DNA of 63,137 nt from Cyclobacteriaceae bacterium. GTDB lineage: Bacteria > Bacteroidota > Bacteroidia > Cytophagales > Cyclobacteriaceae. The DNA lies in contig JAEUUJ010000010.1 in assembly GCA_016786495.1 (NCBI GenBank), positions 1 to 63,137 of the forward strand, written 5' to 3'. The notes below the pieces were generated by a model. It was given only the letters and a program-made list of their open reading frames with translations, was not told the DNA's origin and did not search any database. The position numbers were made by a program, and so were the translations under genes. Shown piece after piece: positions 26,242 to 35,497 of this stretch. Positions within the stretch are counted from its first letter, which is position 1, and each line of letters starts with the position of its first letter.

Positions 26242-26552
26242 GAACTTTCGACACCCTTTCGCAAGCCATGACAGCCCTTAAGCAGGAGGGCTACGTGTAC
26301 GACTTTAATTTACATCCGGAATGGATTGAGTGTCCGCCACTTAACCGCAGGTTTGGGCCGCAGCACTTTCATGTCGATCAGGTGCATCGCTTTGAAGGCA
26401 TGACCAATCCCGATGACAGTTCGGTTTTGTTTGCGATTAGTTCCTCCGATGGAGTGAAAGGCCTGCTGGTTGACGCGTACGGTCCGTACTCCGATTCACT
26501 GAGTCCGTTGATGAACGAAAAGCTCACAATAGACCGAAAGACCAATTTGTAG
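26238..26552 (+). CDS. Small conserved Bacteroidota protein coupled to dps
   Basis: A 104-residue cytoplasmic protein with a conserved core (DFNLHPEWIECPPLNRR, FHVDQVHRFEGMTNPDDSS, GVKGLLVDAYGPYSD). Relatives in Bacteroidota are, from memory, sometimes labelled phosphoribosylpyrophosphate synthetase. The length and lack of any PRPP-loop make that name untenable. It overlaps dps by four bases (ATGA), so a link to iron or oxidative stress is plausible but unproven. Confidence 0.75.
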   Translation: MRTFDTLSQAMTALKQEGYVYDFNLHPEWIECPPLNRRFGPQHFHVDQVHRFEGMTNPDDSSVLFAISSSDGVKGLLVDAYGPYSDSLSPLMNEKLTIDRKTNL

Positions 26553-26571
26553 GAAATAATCGGGGCATATT

Positions 26572-26601
26572 TTGGAGAAAACGCCCGTTCCGCTATCTTT
26601 G
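26572..26601 (+). promoter_or_regulatory. Bacteroidota-type promoter of tRNA-Asp
   Basis: TTG at 26572-26574, a 19-base spacer, then TATCTTTG at 26594-26601. It matches TTG-N19-TAnnTTTG exactly. The tRNA starts 28 bases after the -7 box. Confidence 0.8.
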
Positions 26602-26628
26602 CGCACCTATTTTAACCGATAGAGCAAC

Positions 26629-26702
26629 GGTCTGGTAGTTCAGCTGGTTAGAATGCCTGCCTGTCACGCAGGAGGTCGCGGGTTCGAGTCCCGTCCAGAC
26701 CG
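26629..26702 (+). tRNA. tRNA-Asp (anticodon GTC)
   Basis: A complete 74-base cloverleaf. Acceptor GGTCTGG pairs with CCAGACC, with G as discriminator. The anticodon arm is CCTGCCTGTCACGCAGG with GTC. The T-arm is CGCGGGTTCGAGTCCCG. CCA is not encoded. Confidence 0.97.
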
Positions 26703-26705
26703 CTC

Positions 26706-26745
26706 AAGGCCCTGTAAGTCACAGATTTACAGGGCCTTTGCTTTT
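26706..26745 (+). terminator. Terminator after tRNA-Asp
   Basis: AAGGCCCTGTAA (26706-26717) pairs perfectly with TTACAGGGCCTT (26727-26738) over a 9-base loop. A T-rich tail follows. Confidence 0.85.
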
Positions 26746-26813
26746 TACAATTTCTTCGATTCCATTCAAAAATTGCACAATCGTGTTAACTTTGTGCACG
26801 CTAAAAACGACCT

Positions 26814-27761
26814 ATGTTATTAGATTTTGAAAAGCCCATTGCCGAACTGGAGGCGAAACTGGAAGACATGAAGCAGTTGGCAGGGGATAGCGATGACAAA
26901 GTAAAGGACGCCATTCAGGCACTCGAGAAGAAGATCAAAGACCTAAAAACTGAAACGTTCGAAAACCTCACGGGATGGCAACGGGTTCAAATCTCACGTC
27001 ACCCGGATCGTCCGTACACCTTAGACTACATTTACGAAATCACCACCGACTTTATCGAATTGCATGGCGACCGCACGGTTGCAGACGACAAAGCCATGGT
27101 TGGTGGTTTTGGAACAATAGAAGGTCAGACGTTCATGATCATCGGTCAGCAAAAAGGCCGCAATACGAAGCAGCGTCAACTCCGGAATTTTGGAATGGCT
27201 AACCCGGAAGGGTATCGCAAGGCCCTACGCCTGATGAAGCTTGCTGAGAAATTCAATAAACCGATTGTTACGCTGATTGATACACCCGGAGCATTTCCCG
27301 GGCTGGAAGCAGAAGAACGCGGGCAGGGTGAGGCCATCGCGCGTAACCTGAAAGAAATGTTCATGCTTAAGGTTCCCGTGATTTGTATCGTGATCGGCGA
27401 AGGAGCATCGGGCGGTGCGCTTGGCATTGCCATCGGAGACCGTGTGTTGATGCTTGAAAACACCTGGTACTCCGTAATTTCTCCGGAATCCTGCTCATCC
27501 ATTCTCTGGAGAAGCTGGGATTACAAAGAACAGGCTGCTGAAGTACTGAAGCTCACTGGTAAGGATATGTTGTCGCTCAACCTCATTGATGGTATTGTGA
27601 AAGAGCCACTGGGCGGAGCTCACAACGACCTGAAGTGGATGGCACAGGAAGTTAAAAATACGATCCTTTCGAACTACAAAGAGCTTAGCACCATTCCCGT
27701 GGAAGACCTGATCCAGCAGCGCATCGACAAGTTCTGTGCGATGGGTGTGGTGAAGGAATAA
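26814..27761 (+). CDS. accA: Acetyl-CoA carboxylase carboxyltransferase subunit alpha
   Basis: The alpha half of the carboxyltransferase that makes malonyl-CoA for fatty-acid synthesis; it works with AccD, which is not in this window. A helical N-terminal part ([20 protein letters not shown]) is followed by the crotonase-fold core: [20 protein letters not shown], then [27 protein letters not shown], and [18 protein letters not shown]. The length of 315 residues is typical. TAACTTTG at 26787-26794, 19 bases before the ATG, is a good -7 box. Confidence 0.96.
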   Translation: MLLDFEKPIAELEAKLEDMKQLAGDSDDKVKDAIQALEKKIKDLKTETFENLTGWQRVQISRHPDRPYTLDYIYEITTDFIELHGDRTVADDKAMVGGFGTIEGQTFMIIGQQKGRNTKQRQLRNFGMANPEGYRKALRLMKLAEKFNKPIVTLIDTPGAFPGLEAEERGQGEAIARNLKEMFMLKVPVICIVIGEGASGGALGIAIGDRVLMLENTWYSVISPESCSSILWRSWDYKEQAAEVLKLTGKDMLSLNLIDGIVKEPLGGAHNDLKWMAQEVKNTILSNYKELSTIPVEDLIQQRIDKFCAMGVVKE

Positions 27762-27786
27762 CAGGATTGCAGATCGTACCCTGCAT

Positions 27787-27810
27787 AAACCGTGCTCGCA
27801 CGGTTTTTTT
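27787..27810 (+). terminator. Terminator after accA
   Basis: AAACCGTG-CTCG-CACGGTTT is a perfect 8-bp hairpin running into seven T. Confidence 0.85.
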
Positions 27811-27835
27811 ATGCAAATCGTTTTAACTTACCCGT

Positions 27836-28672
27836 ATGAAGCTTCATGTAATTGAGACCGGTTTCTTCAAGCTCGATGGTGGCGCCATGTTTGGGGTAGT
27901 TCCCAAGAGTATCTGGCAAAAAACCAATCCGGCTGACGCCAACAACCTATGTACCTGGGCGATGCGATCACTGCTCATTGAAGATGGTAATCAACTGATT
28001 CTGATCGACAACGGGATAGGCGACAAGCAGGATGAAAAGTTCTTAAGCCATTACTACCTGCATGGCGATGCGTCCCTGATCTCCTCAATCCGAAAAGCGG
28101 GATTTTCTGAAAATGATATTACCGACCAGTTTCTGACGCACTTGCATTTTGATCATTGCGGGGGCGGGGTGAAAATGGTCAATGATAAACCTGTGCTCAC
28201 ATTTCCCAATGCAAACTACTGGTCGAACAGTGATCATTGGCAGTGGGCTACCAAACCCAATAAACGGGAGAAAGCCAGCTTTCTGAAAGAGAATATCCTG
28301 CCCATGCAGGAGAGTGGTCACCTGAAGTTTGCCGAGGTGGGATCATCACCGTTTAACCAATTTGATATTCTTTACGTATCCGGGCATACCGACAAGATGA
28401 TGATTCCAAAAATCCGGTACAAAGATCACGTGATTTGCTACATGGCCGATCTGCTGCCGTCAACCGGGCACATCCCGCTGGCGTATGTGATGGGATATGA
28501 TACACGGCCGCTGATCACACTCGATGAAAAAGAGAAGTTCTTAAATGAGGCAGCCGACAATAAGTACATTCTGTTTCTTCAACACGATCCGGTAAACGAA
28601 TGCTGTACGGTGATTAGAACTGAAAAAGGCGTGAAGCTTGATCGTACGTTTAAATTAAGTGAGATTCTATAA
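27836..28672 (+). CDS. Metallo-beta-lactamase-fold hydrolase
   Basis: A 278-residue cytoplasmic hydrolase with the two-zinc site THLHFDHCGG. Further ligands are probably in SGHTDKM and CYMADLLPS. The N-terminal LILIDNGIGDKQDEKF loop is typical of the lactonase-like branch. Substrate unknown. Its stop codon directly touches the ATG of the patatin gene (zero spacing), so the two form an operon. Confidence 0.85.
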   Translation: MKLHVIETGFFKLDGGAMFGVVPKSIWQKTNPADANNLCTWAMRSLLIEDGNQLILIDNGIGDKQDEKFLSHYYLHGDASLISSIRKAGFSENDITDQFLTHLHFDHCGGGVKMVNDKPVLTFPNANYWSNSDHWQWATKPNKREKASFLKENILPMQESGHLKFAEVGSSPFNQFDILYVSGHTDKMMIPKIRYKDHVICYMADLLPSTGHIPLAYVMGYDTRPLITLDEKEKFLNEAADNKYILFLQHDPVNECCTVIRTEKGVKLDRTFKLSEIL

Positions 28673-29455
28673 ATGAAAATCGGGTTAGCATTATCGGGTG
28701 GAGGGGCAAGGGGCTTTGCACACCTGGGCGTTATCAAAGCGCTCGAAGAGTTTGGATTGTCTATTTCAGAAGTTTCCGGCACAAGTGCGGGTTCTATCGC
28801 GGGTGCATTTTATTGTCACGGTTACAAACCCGATGAGATTGTAGAAATCGTATCGTCAGCCGGATTTCTCCGGTCGGTACGGCCTGCCTGGTCGTGGACC
28901 GGCTTGCTGAACATGGAGGGTTTTCGGGTCGTATTGCAGAAATACTTGCCTGAGAATTCATTTGAAAGCCTGAAGCTTCCGCTTACCATCGCGGCTACAG
29001 ATATCGTGAGCGGTCGGGTAGCCTATTTCGACTCGGGCGAGCTTATTCCCCGCATCATTGCATCGTCAAGTATTCCGGCCCTGTTTAATCCTGTCATCCT
29101 GGATGGCCATGTATATGTTGATGGCGGCATTATTGATAACCTGCCGGTAAGGCCACTGGTTGGAAAGTGCGAGTTCATCATCGGCAGTCATTGCAATCCG
29201 GTGCAACAACGAATCGACTTTAAGAATGTGAAGGAGGTGATGGAGCGAAGCCTGCTGATTGCGATCAACGTGAATTCGGGGATCAGCAAAACACACTGTA
29301 ACATCGTGATCGAACCAAGCGACCTCGACAAGTTCACCACGTTTGATCTTGCAAAAGGAAAAGAAATCTTCGACATCGGATACAAACATGTCAGGAACAA
29401 TTTTAAACAACTAGATTTTCAGTTGAACCAGCAAATCCGTGACACAAACATTTAA
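28673..29455 (+). CDS. Patatin-like phospholipase
   Basis: A 260-residue serine lipid hydrolase of the patatin/RssA type. The oxyanion loop is SGGGARGFAHLG near residue 8. The nucleophile is in GTSAGS around residue 36, and the catalytic aspartate in VDGGIIDNLP. There is no signal peptide, so it acts in the cytoplasm, probably on membrane lipids or acyl esters. It lies between an MBL hydrolase and hutU in a tight operon. Confidence 0.9.
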   Translation: MKIGLALSGGGARGFAHLGVIKALEEFGLSISEVSGTSAGSIAGAFYCHGYKPDEIVEIVSSAGFLRSVRPAWSWTGLLNMEGFRVVLQKYLPENSFESLKLPLTIAATDIVSGRVAYFDSGELIPRIIASSSIPALFNPVILDGHVYVDGGIIDNLPVRPLVGKCEFIIGSHCNPVQQRIDFKNVKEVMERSLLIAINVNSGISKTHCNIVIEPSDLDKFTTFDLAKGKEIFDIGYKHVRNNFKQLDFQLNQQIRDTNI

Positions 29456-31442
29456 AGAGCAGATTTTACAAGGTATCCCGGACGAATTGCCTCCGGTAAA
29501 GCCGTTAGACAACACCGTGAGTCATGCACCAGTGCGGAAGGATATTCTGACGGCCGAAGAAAAGAAACTAGCCGTGGCAAACGCCCTTCGGTATTTTCAT
29601 CCCCGGCATCACGCGGTGTTGGCAAAAGAGTTTTACAACGAGCTGGTAACGTACGGACGCATTTATATGTATCGCTTTCGTCCGGAGTATGAGATGAAAG
29701 CCCGCCCCGTTACCGACTATCCCGCCAAATCGCTGCATGCGGCTGCAATCATGGTCATGATTCAGAATAACCTGGATCCCGCGGTAGCACAACATCCACA
29801 TGAACTGATCACCTATGGCGGTAACGGAGCAGTGTTCCAGAATTGGGCGCAGTACCTGCTCACCATGAAATACCTGGCCATGATGACCGATGAGCAAACG
29901 TTGCACATGTACTCCGGTCATCCGATGGGATTGTTTCCATCCTCGAAGCAAGCACCCCGTGTGGTGGTTACCAACGGAATGATGATTCCAAACTACTCCA
30001 AACAAGACGATTGGGAGAAATACAACGCGTTGGGTGTAACGCAATACGGTCAAATGACGGCAGGGTCGTACATGTATATCGGGCCGCAGGGAATTGTACA
30101 CGGTACGACCATCACGGTATTAAATGCAGGTCGTAAAATCGCGAAGAAAGGGGAGAGCCTGGCCGGGAAGCTGTTTGTAACGTCAGGTCTTGGCGGAATG
30201 AGCGGAGCACAGCCGAAAGCGGGAAATATCTCGGGGTGTATAACAGTGGTTGCCGAAGTGAACGACAAGGCTACCGAAAAACGTCATGCCCAGGGCTGGG
30301 TGGATGAAGTTGTAGCAACGCTCGATGAACTAGTGGAACGTGTTAAACAGGCGAAGACTGCGAAGGAAGTTGTGTCGATCGCGTATCAGGGTAACATCGT
30401 TGATGTATGGGAGCGCTTCGATGCCGACAATATCTATGTCGATCTGGGATCAGATCAAACCTCGTTGCATAATCCATGGGCGGGCGGATATTATCCGGCG
30501 GGTTTACGTTTCGAGGAATCAAACGCGATGATGCGAAGTAATCCGGAGCTATTTAAACAACACGTTCAGGAGTCGCTTCGCAGGCATGTGGCTGCTGTTA
30601 ACAAACACACGGCAAAAGGAACGTACTTTTTTGACTATGGTAATGCCTTCCTGCTTGAGTCGTCACGTGCAGGTGCAGACGTCATGGCGGCCGATGGAAT
30701 CAATTTCCGCTATCCTTCTTATGTTCAGGATATCATGGGTCCGATGTGTTTTGATTTTGGGTTTGGTCCGTTCCGCTGGGTTTGTACATCCGGTAAGCCG
30801 GAAGATTTAGATCAGACGGATGCTATTGCATGCAGGGTGCTTGAAGAGATTCGAACGACTGCACCGGTCCAGGTTCACGGTCAGCTTGATGATAATATAA
30901 ATTGGATCAGGCAGGCGAAAAAAAATAAGCTGGTGGTCGGCTCGCAGGCACGCATTTTGTATGCAGATGCCACCGGAAGGATTCGGATAGCCGAAGCGTT
31001 CAACGAAGCGATCAGGAACGGCTTGATAGGACAAGTCGTGCTGGGGCGTGACCATCATGATGTGTCCGGAACGGATAGTCCGTACCGGGAAACGTCTAAC
31101 ATATACGATGGGTCAAAGTTCACAGCCGACATGGCGATTCACAATGTGATTGGCGATTCCTTTCGCGGAGCAACGTGGGTGTCGATCCATAATGGTGGTG
31201 GAGTAGGATGGGGCGAAGTAATGAATGGTGGTTTCGGACTGGTATTGGATGGAACAGAAGAAGCGTTACAACGATTGAGGAATATGCTTTATTACGATGT
31301 GCTGAATGGTGTTGCCCGAAGGGCATGGGCAAGAAATGAAAATGCTATCGCAACCGTTGCGCATGAAACTCAATTTACTAAAAAGCTAGTTCTTACAGTT
31401 CCTTACACTGTTGATCCAGTGATTTTTGGAGCCAAATGGTGA
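29439..31442 (+). CDS. hutU: Urocanate hydratase
   Basis: The second enzyme of histidine breakdown, turning urocanate into imidazolonepropionate with a tightly bound NAD. Blocks include YGGNGAVFQNWAQYLLTM, YSGHPMGLFPS, FVTSGLGGMSGAQPKA and VLGRDHHDVSGTDSPYRETS, with HNGGGVGWGEVMNGGFG near the end. The length of 667 residues fits the longer form of the family. The start is a GTG that overlaps the end of the patatin gene by 17 bases. No hutH, hutI or hutG is present in the window, so the rest of the pathway must lie elsewhere. Confidence 0.94.
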   Translation: MTQTFKEQILQGIPDELPPVKPLDNTVSHAPVRKDILTAEEKKLAVANALRYFHPRHHAVLAKEFYNELVTYGRIYMYRFRPEYEMKARPVTDYPAKSLHAAAIMVMIQNNLDPAVAQHPHELITYGGNGAVFQNWAQYLLTMKYLAMMTDEQTLHMYSGHPMGLFPSSKQAPRVVVTNGMMIPNYSKQDDWEKYNALGVTQYGQMTAGSYMYIGPQGIVHGTTITVLNAGRKIAKKGESLAGKLFVTSGLGGMSGAQPKAGNISGCITVVAEVNDKATEKRHAQGWVDEVVATLDELVERVKQAKTAKEVVSIAYQGNIVDVWERFDADNIYVDLGSDQTSLHNPWAGGYYPAGLRFEESNAMMRSNPELFKQHVQESLRRHVAAVNKHTAKGTYFFDYGNAFLLESSRAGADVMAADGINFRYPSYVQDIMGPMCFDFGFGPFRWVCTSGKPEDLDQTDAIACRVLEEIRTTAPVQVHGQLDDNINWIRQAKKNKLVVGSQARILYADATGRIRIAEAFNEAIRNGLIGQVVLGRDHHDVSGTDSPYRETSNIYDGSKFTADMAIHNVIGDSFRGATWVSIHNGGGVGWGEVMNGGFGLVLDGTEEALQRLRNMLYYDVLNGVARRAWARNENAIATVAHETQFTKKLVLTVPYTVDPVIFGAKW

Positions 31443-31490
31443 ATTGGCGACATTTTTGCTATTTTTGAATTTACTAAACCCTTGTTAATC

Positions 31491-32060
31491 ATGAAGAAAA
31501 ATTTACTCGTTGTATTTCTTTTGGTGATTGGCGGTCAAACATTCGGCCAGATTCAAAATGGTAAAATACTGCTTACGGGTACGCTAAGGTATTCAAAGAC
31601 AGGCGACCTTGATGCTGCCTATGAAGTTAGTGCCGCTGGAGGATATTTTCTTGGACAAAAGTCGGCATTAGGTATTACTGCTGGGATCGGCAAAGCTTCA
31701 TTTTCCGCACTTGATCAGATTTTGTTCGGTTATTCTGACTATAAATCCATTGGAATCTTTTCGCGGCATTATGTTGCATTGGGCGATGAAGAGAAGTTTT
31801 ACTTTTTCGTTCAGCCTGCTTTTACGTTCACAAGAATAAGCGGAGAAGATTTTGATGGCAATGACGTGCAGACTGACCTAAAAGTTGTTTCAGTTTCACC
31901 TGGCTTTTCATATTACCCTGTAGCATCTATTGGAATTGAGTTTTCGCTTACTGGCCTCGCTTATCAAATTGCCGAATCCGGTGGTGAAGACACTGTCTCA
32001 CTTGATTTTAATCCCCTCAATCCATCCATCGGCATTACTTTCTTGTTGGGCGGAAACTAA
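31491..32060 (+). CDS. Small outer-membrane beta-barrel protein (first of four)
   Basis: A 189-residue exported protein with a signal peptide ending at QTFGQ. The mature part alternates hydrophobic and polar residues in eight or so strands (SAAGGYFLGQKSALGITAGIG, EKFYFFVQPAFTFTRIS, ASIGIEFSLTGLAYQI), as in small porin-like barrels. The last strand ends with GITFLLGGN. I use the ATG at 31491 rather than the TTG at 31482. TATTTTTG at 31460-31467 may be its -7 box. Substrate or role unknown. Confidence 0.78.
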   Translation: MKKNLLVVFLLVIGGQTFGQIQNGKILLTGTLRYSKTGDLDAAYEVSAAGGYFLGQKSALGITAGIGKASFSALDQILFGYSDYKSIGIFSRHYVALGDEEKFYFFVQPAFTFTRISGEDFDGNDVQTDLKVVSVSPGFSYYPVASIGIEFSLTGLAYQIAESGGEDTVSLDFNPLNPSIGITFLLGGN

Positions 32061-32106
32061 AATTCAAACTCAAACCCAGTTTTTTTAACCAAACCTCAAT
32101 AAATCT

Positions 32107-32643
32107 ATGAAGTTAAAAATGTATGCAATGCTAATTTGCCTTGCGCTTGCGGGCAGTACCGCGTACGCCCAGCAGAATGTGATCAAGATTAATATTCTTG
32201 CTCCGATTGTAAAGACGTTCAACGTCCAGTATGAACGTGCTTTGAATGATCAAAGCAGTTTACAACTTGGATTCTTTTATACCGGCTATTCAACCGGTGA
32301 CTCGAAATTCAGTGGATTCGGTATCACCCCGGAATATCGCTTTTATCTTTCTGAAACAGCGGCTCCACAGGGCGTTTATATCGCTCCGTTTGTACGCTAT
32401 CAGTCGTTCACCATTGAAGATGATGTAGCAGATGCGGAGGCAGACTTTACCGCGTTTGGTGGAGGTGTAATTCTCGGTAAGCAGTGGATCTTCAAAGAGA
32501 AGGTTGCGCTGGACATCTTCCTCGGGCCGGCATATTACTCCGGTAATGTGGATGTTAAATCCGGTAATGAAGACGATTTAGAGACCGGAGCATTCGATGG
32601 CTTCGGACTGCGCGCTGGGGTATGCTTTGGCTTTAGATTCTAA
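32107..32643 (+). CDS. Small outer-membrane beta-barrel protein (second of four)
   Basis: A 178-residue exported protein with a signal peptide ending AYAQ. Barrel strands include FNVQYERALNDQSSLQLGFFYT, FGITPEYRFYLSE, GVYIAPFVRYQSF and GFGLRAGVCFGFRF, with a terminal Phe as expected for BAM-dependent insertion. It is followed by a terminator, so it is probably transcribed with the gene before it, 46 bases upstream. Confidence 0.8.
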   Translation: MKLKMYAMLICLALAGSTAYAQQNVIKINILAPIVKTFNVQYERALNDQSSLQLGFFYTGYSTGDSKFSGFGITPEYRFYLSETAAPQGVYIAPFVRYQSFTIEDDVADAEADFTAFGGGVILGKQWIFKEKVALDIFLGPAYYSGNVDVKSGNEDDLETGAFDGFGLRAGVCFGFRF

Positions 32644-32665
32644 CAAACAGGCCCCTTAAGAGTTT

Positions 32666-32696
32666 AAATGCGTCATTTATTGACGCATTTTTTTTA
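32666..32696 (+). terminator. Terminator between barrel genes two and three
   Basis: AAATGCGTCA-TTTAT-TGACGCATTT is a perfect 10-bp stem followed by a T-run. Confidence 0.9.
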
Positions 32697-32798
32697 CCCT
32701 GGTATTGAAACCCATTTTGCTCAAAATCGTAGCGGTTCATTCGTTTGCAGATGGCGAAAAAAGTGTGAAATTCGCACCACAACAAAACCCTATACACA

Positions 32799-33326
32799 AT
32801 GAAAAAAGTAGTATTAACAATGTTCCTAGCTTTTTGTGCAATCGTTTCGTTTGCGCAGGGAAGATTCTCTGTCGGCGCAGAAGTTGCGCTTCCGATGGGT
32901 GATTTTGCCGATGCCGTTGGCCTTGGAATAGGTGGTACCGTGCGGTATGAAGCTCCGATTTCGGATAATTTAAACTGGACTGCAACCGCAGGCTTTCTTT
33001 CTTTTATGAAGGAGACTATTGAAACTCCGCTCGGTGACGTTGAGAGCAGTGCAACCGCGATTCCAATTCAGGGTGGTGTCAAGTATTATTTTACCGAGAG
33101 TTTTAATGGCTTCTATGCTGCGGGCGAACTTGGCGTTCACTTATACAAAGTTAAAGTTGAATCAGAACTTGCAGGTGGAAGTGATGATGCGTCTGAAACT
33201 GAATTTAGTTTCGCACCCGGTGTCGGTTATCATTTAGGTAGCTTTGATATCGCAGCAAGATATCAGATTGCCGGTGACGGGGATTACCTGGGTTTCCGTA
33301 TTGCTTACGTTCTCGGTGGCAAATAA
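32799..33326 (+). CDS. Small outer-membrane beta-barrel protein (third of four)
   Basis: A 175-residue exported barrel with a signal peptide ending SFAQG. The first strands (RFSVGAEVALPMGDFADA) and the closing strand (YLGFRIAYVLGGK) follow the Bacteroidota porin-like pattern. The acidic region SELAGGSDDASETEF is probably an external loop. It is flanked by terminators on both sides and so forms its own unit. Ligand unknown. Confidence 0.8.
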   Translation: MKKVVLTMFLAFCAIVSFAQGRFSVGAEVALPMGDFADAVGLGIGGTVRYEAPISDNLNWTATAGFLSFMKETIETPLGDVESSATAIPIQGGVKYYFTESFNGFYAAGELGVHLYKVKVESELAGGSDDASETEFSFAPGVGYHLGSFDIAARYQIAGDGDYLGFRIAYVLGGK

Positions 33327-33342
33327 AAGTCAAACAAAGCAT

Positions 33343-33370
33343 AAAAAAACCGGCCGAAGCCGGTTTTTTT
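33343..33370. terminator. Terminator between barrel genes three and four
   Basis: ACCGGC-CGAA-GCCGGT with long A and T flanks that extend the pairing. A typical strong intrinsic terminator. Confidence 0.9.
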
Positions 33371-33426
33371 ATGTCTTGTTTCGTAGGTGAATTTCTTCTT
33401 ACCTTTAAAAACTAAACAAACTAACT

Positions 33427-34032
33427 ATGAAAAAACTCTTGGTTTTTGTATTTGTATTGTCTTCGCTTGGCGCATCGTATGCGCAGGTTCAGGTTGCTTT
33501 GGGTATCAAGGCAGGACCAAATTTTGCTAATATTGACACCAAAAGCTCTGTCGGCGAAAATTACAATAACAGAACTGGCTTTCATGCAGGTGCATTTGCT
33601 CTTTTTAAGCTTACAAAAATTGGAATCCAGCCGGAACTGCTTTTTTCCCAGCAGGGATCGACAATAGAAATTGATGGTAAGGATTTCGACTCTAACTTCA
33701 GCTATGTTAATATTCCTGTGATGCTGAAATTCTATTTGATTGGAGGTCTGAATCTGCAAGCCGGACCGCAATTTGGTTTTCTTACAAAGGCTGAAGGCGT
33801 AGGATTCGATGGTCAGGGTAATCCAATTAAAGGGGTTGACATTAAAGAGGATTTAAAAAACTCTGACATCAGCGTAGGCCTTGGTGCCGGGTGGGACGCT
33901 CCTTTTGGATTAACAGTTGACGCAAGATATAACTTGGGTGTGTCAGACGTGAATGATAACGGTGGAAGCGAGGCGAAGAATCAAGTATTCCAAGTTTCTC
34001 TAGGCTTTAAACTCTTAAAATTCGGCAAGTAA
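33427..34032 (+). CDS. PorT-like outer-membrane beta-barrel protein (fourth of four)
   Basis: A 201-residue exported protein with a signal peptide ending SYAQ. It has the PorT-family start GIKAGPNFANID, then the conserved FHAGAFALFKLTKIGIQPELLFSQQG, NIPVMLKFYL and GLNLQAGPQFGFL, and a final strand FQVSLGFKL. Relatives are 8-stranded barrels, abundant in this phylum and of unknown function. PorT itself works in protein secretion, but this cannot be assumed here. TACCTTTA at 33400-33407 is a likely -7 box. Confidence 0.85.
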   Translation: MKKLLVFVFVLSSLGASYAQVQVALGIKAGPNFANIDTKSSVGENYNNRTGFHAGAFALFKLTKIGIQPELLFSQQGSTIEIDGKDFDSNFSYVNIPVMLKFYLIGGLNLQAGPQFGFLTKAEGVGFDGQGNPIKGVDIKEDLKNSDISVGLGAGWDAPFGLTVDARYNLGVSDVNDNGGSEAKNQVFQVSLGFKLLKFGK

Positions 34033-34093
34033 TTTTCGGACAGAAGAGCACTAAGTATTTTATGAGAGTACAATAGTACTTGAGTATTAAAAG

Positions 34094-34117
34094 AAAGAGC
34101 CTATTGGCTCTTTTTTT
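34094..34117. terminator. Bidirectional terminator
   Basis: AAAGAGCC-TATT-GGCTCTTT with T-run. It lies between the convergent fourth barrel gene and tyrS. Confidence 0.88.
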
Positions 34118-34123
34118 GTTCTC

Positions 34124-35395
34124 TTACGCCACTACAATCAGGTAGTAATTTTTCTTGCCTTTCTGCGCAAGCAAATATTTATCGTACAGCAGATCGCCTG
34201 ATGTTAATTTGCGTTCGGGGGATATCTTTTCTTTGTTGATGCTTACCCCGTTTCCCTGAATCGCTTTCCGCGCTTCACCTTTCGATGAATAAACCGAAGT
34301 TTTTTCACCCAGCAGACTCACCGGGTCGGGGGAATTTTCAAACTCGGCTTTCGACAGGCGGAATGTAATTGATTCATCAAAGGCGTCCTCGATTTCTGGT
34401 CCGGTCAGCGTTTTGAACGCTTCAAAGGACGAGCCAAACAGAATTTCGGTGGTCTCCTGCGCACGCTTCAGCGCGTCCGCTCCGTGAACCCGGGTGGTAA
34501 TATCTTCTGCCAATGCTTTCTGAAGTTTTCGCAATTGCGGAGCCTCTTTGTGTTCGGCCTCAAGTGCTTCGATCGCTGCTTTTGTTTTGAGAGAGAATAT
34601 CCGGATGAAGTTGGGAGCATCTTCATCCGATACGTTCAGCCAGTATTGATAAAATTTGTAGGGTGAAGTCTTTTTTGGATCAAGCCAAACGTTGCCGCCT
34701 TCGGTTTTTCCAAATTTGGTTCCGTCAGCTTTCGTAATCAGTTTGGTGGTCAAGGCAAACGCGTCTCCGTTGGCTTTTCTTCGGATCAATTCGGTACCGG
34801 TTACGATGTTTCCCCATTGATCGGAACCACCCATCTGAAGTTTGCAGTTCTTATGCTGATTCAGCCAATAGAAATCATAGCCCTGAACAAGCTGGTACGT
34901 AAATTCCGTAAATGAAAGTCCGGACTCGAGACGTTTCTGTACCGAATCTTTCGACATCATGTAGTTAACGGTGATATGCTTTCCGATGTCGCGGATAAAA
35001 TCCAAAAACTTAAAGTCTTTAAACCAGTCGTAATTATTGACCAATTCAGCACCACCAGCGCTGAAGTCCAGAAATTTCTCCAACTGTTTTTTAACACAGG
35101 TTACGTTGTGCTGAAGAACCTCTTCTGAAAGTAAATTTCTCTCGGCCGATTTTCCTGACGGATCGCCCACCATACCGGTGGCACCACCCACGAGCGCAAC
35201 GGGCTTATGTCCGCACTGCTGAAAGTGAACGAGCGTCATAATCTGAACCAGGTGCCCGATATGCAGCGAATCTGCGGTGGGGTCGAACCCGATATAGCCG
35301 GAGGTAACTTCTTTTTTAAGTTGTTCTTCTGTTCCCGGCATCACATCGTGAATCATGCCGCGCCACCGTAGTTCCTCAATAAAATTCCTGGTCAT
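34124..35395 (-). CDS. tyrS: Tyrosyl-tRNA synthetase
   Basis: A class I aminoacyl-tRNA synthetase of 423 residues that loads tyrosine on tRNA-Tyr. The HIGH motif is HIGHLVQ (near residue 41). [17 protein letters not shown] and the tyrosine-binding QGYDFYWLN follow. The KMSKS loop has the family form [10 protein letters not shown]-terminal S4 RNA-binding domain is visible ([20 protein letters not shown]). On its strand, TATATTTG (35413-35420) is a good -7 box just upstream of the ATG. Confidence 0.96.
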   Translation of the reverse strand: MTRNFIEELRWRGMIHDVMPGTEEQLKKEVTSGYIGFDPTADSLHIGHLVQIMTLVHFQQCGHKPVALVGGATGMVGDPSGKSAERNLLSEEVLQHNVTCVKKQLEKFLDFSAGGAELVNNYDWFKDFKFLDFIRDIGKHITVNYMMSKDSVQKRLESGLSFTEFTYQLVQGYDFYWLNQHKNCKLQMGGSDQWGNIVTGTELIRRKANGDAFALTTKLITKADGTKFGKTEGGNVWLDPKKTSPYKFYQYWLNVSDEDAPNFIRIFSLKTKAAIEALEAEHKEAPQLRKLQKALAEDITTRVHGADALKRAQETTEILFGSSFEAFKTLTGPEIEDAFDESITFRLSKAEFENSPDPVSLLGEKTSVYSSKGEARKAIQGNGVSINKEKISPERKLTSGDLLYDKYLLAQKGKKNYYLIVVA

Positions 35396-35497
35396 GCGTA
35401 AAAAATGAAACGCAAATATAAAAACTTTGAGAAGAGGACGGCACGTGTGTGCCGCCCTTTCTCATCACCCACCCAAAACCCCTTTCAGGTTGGACGT

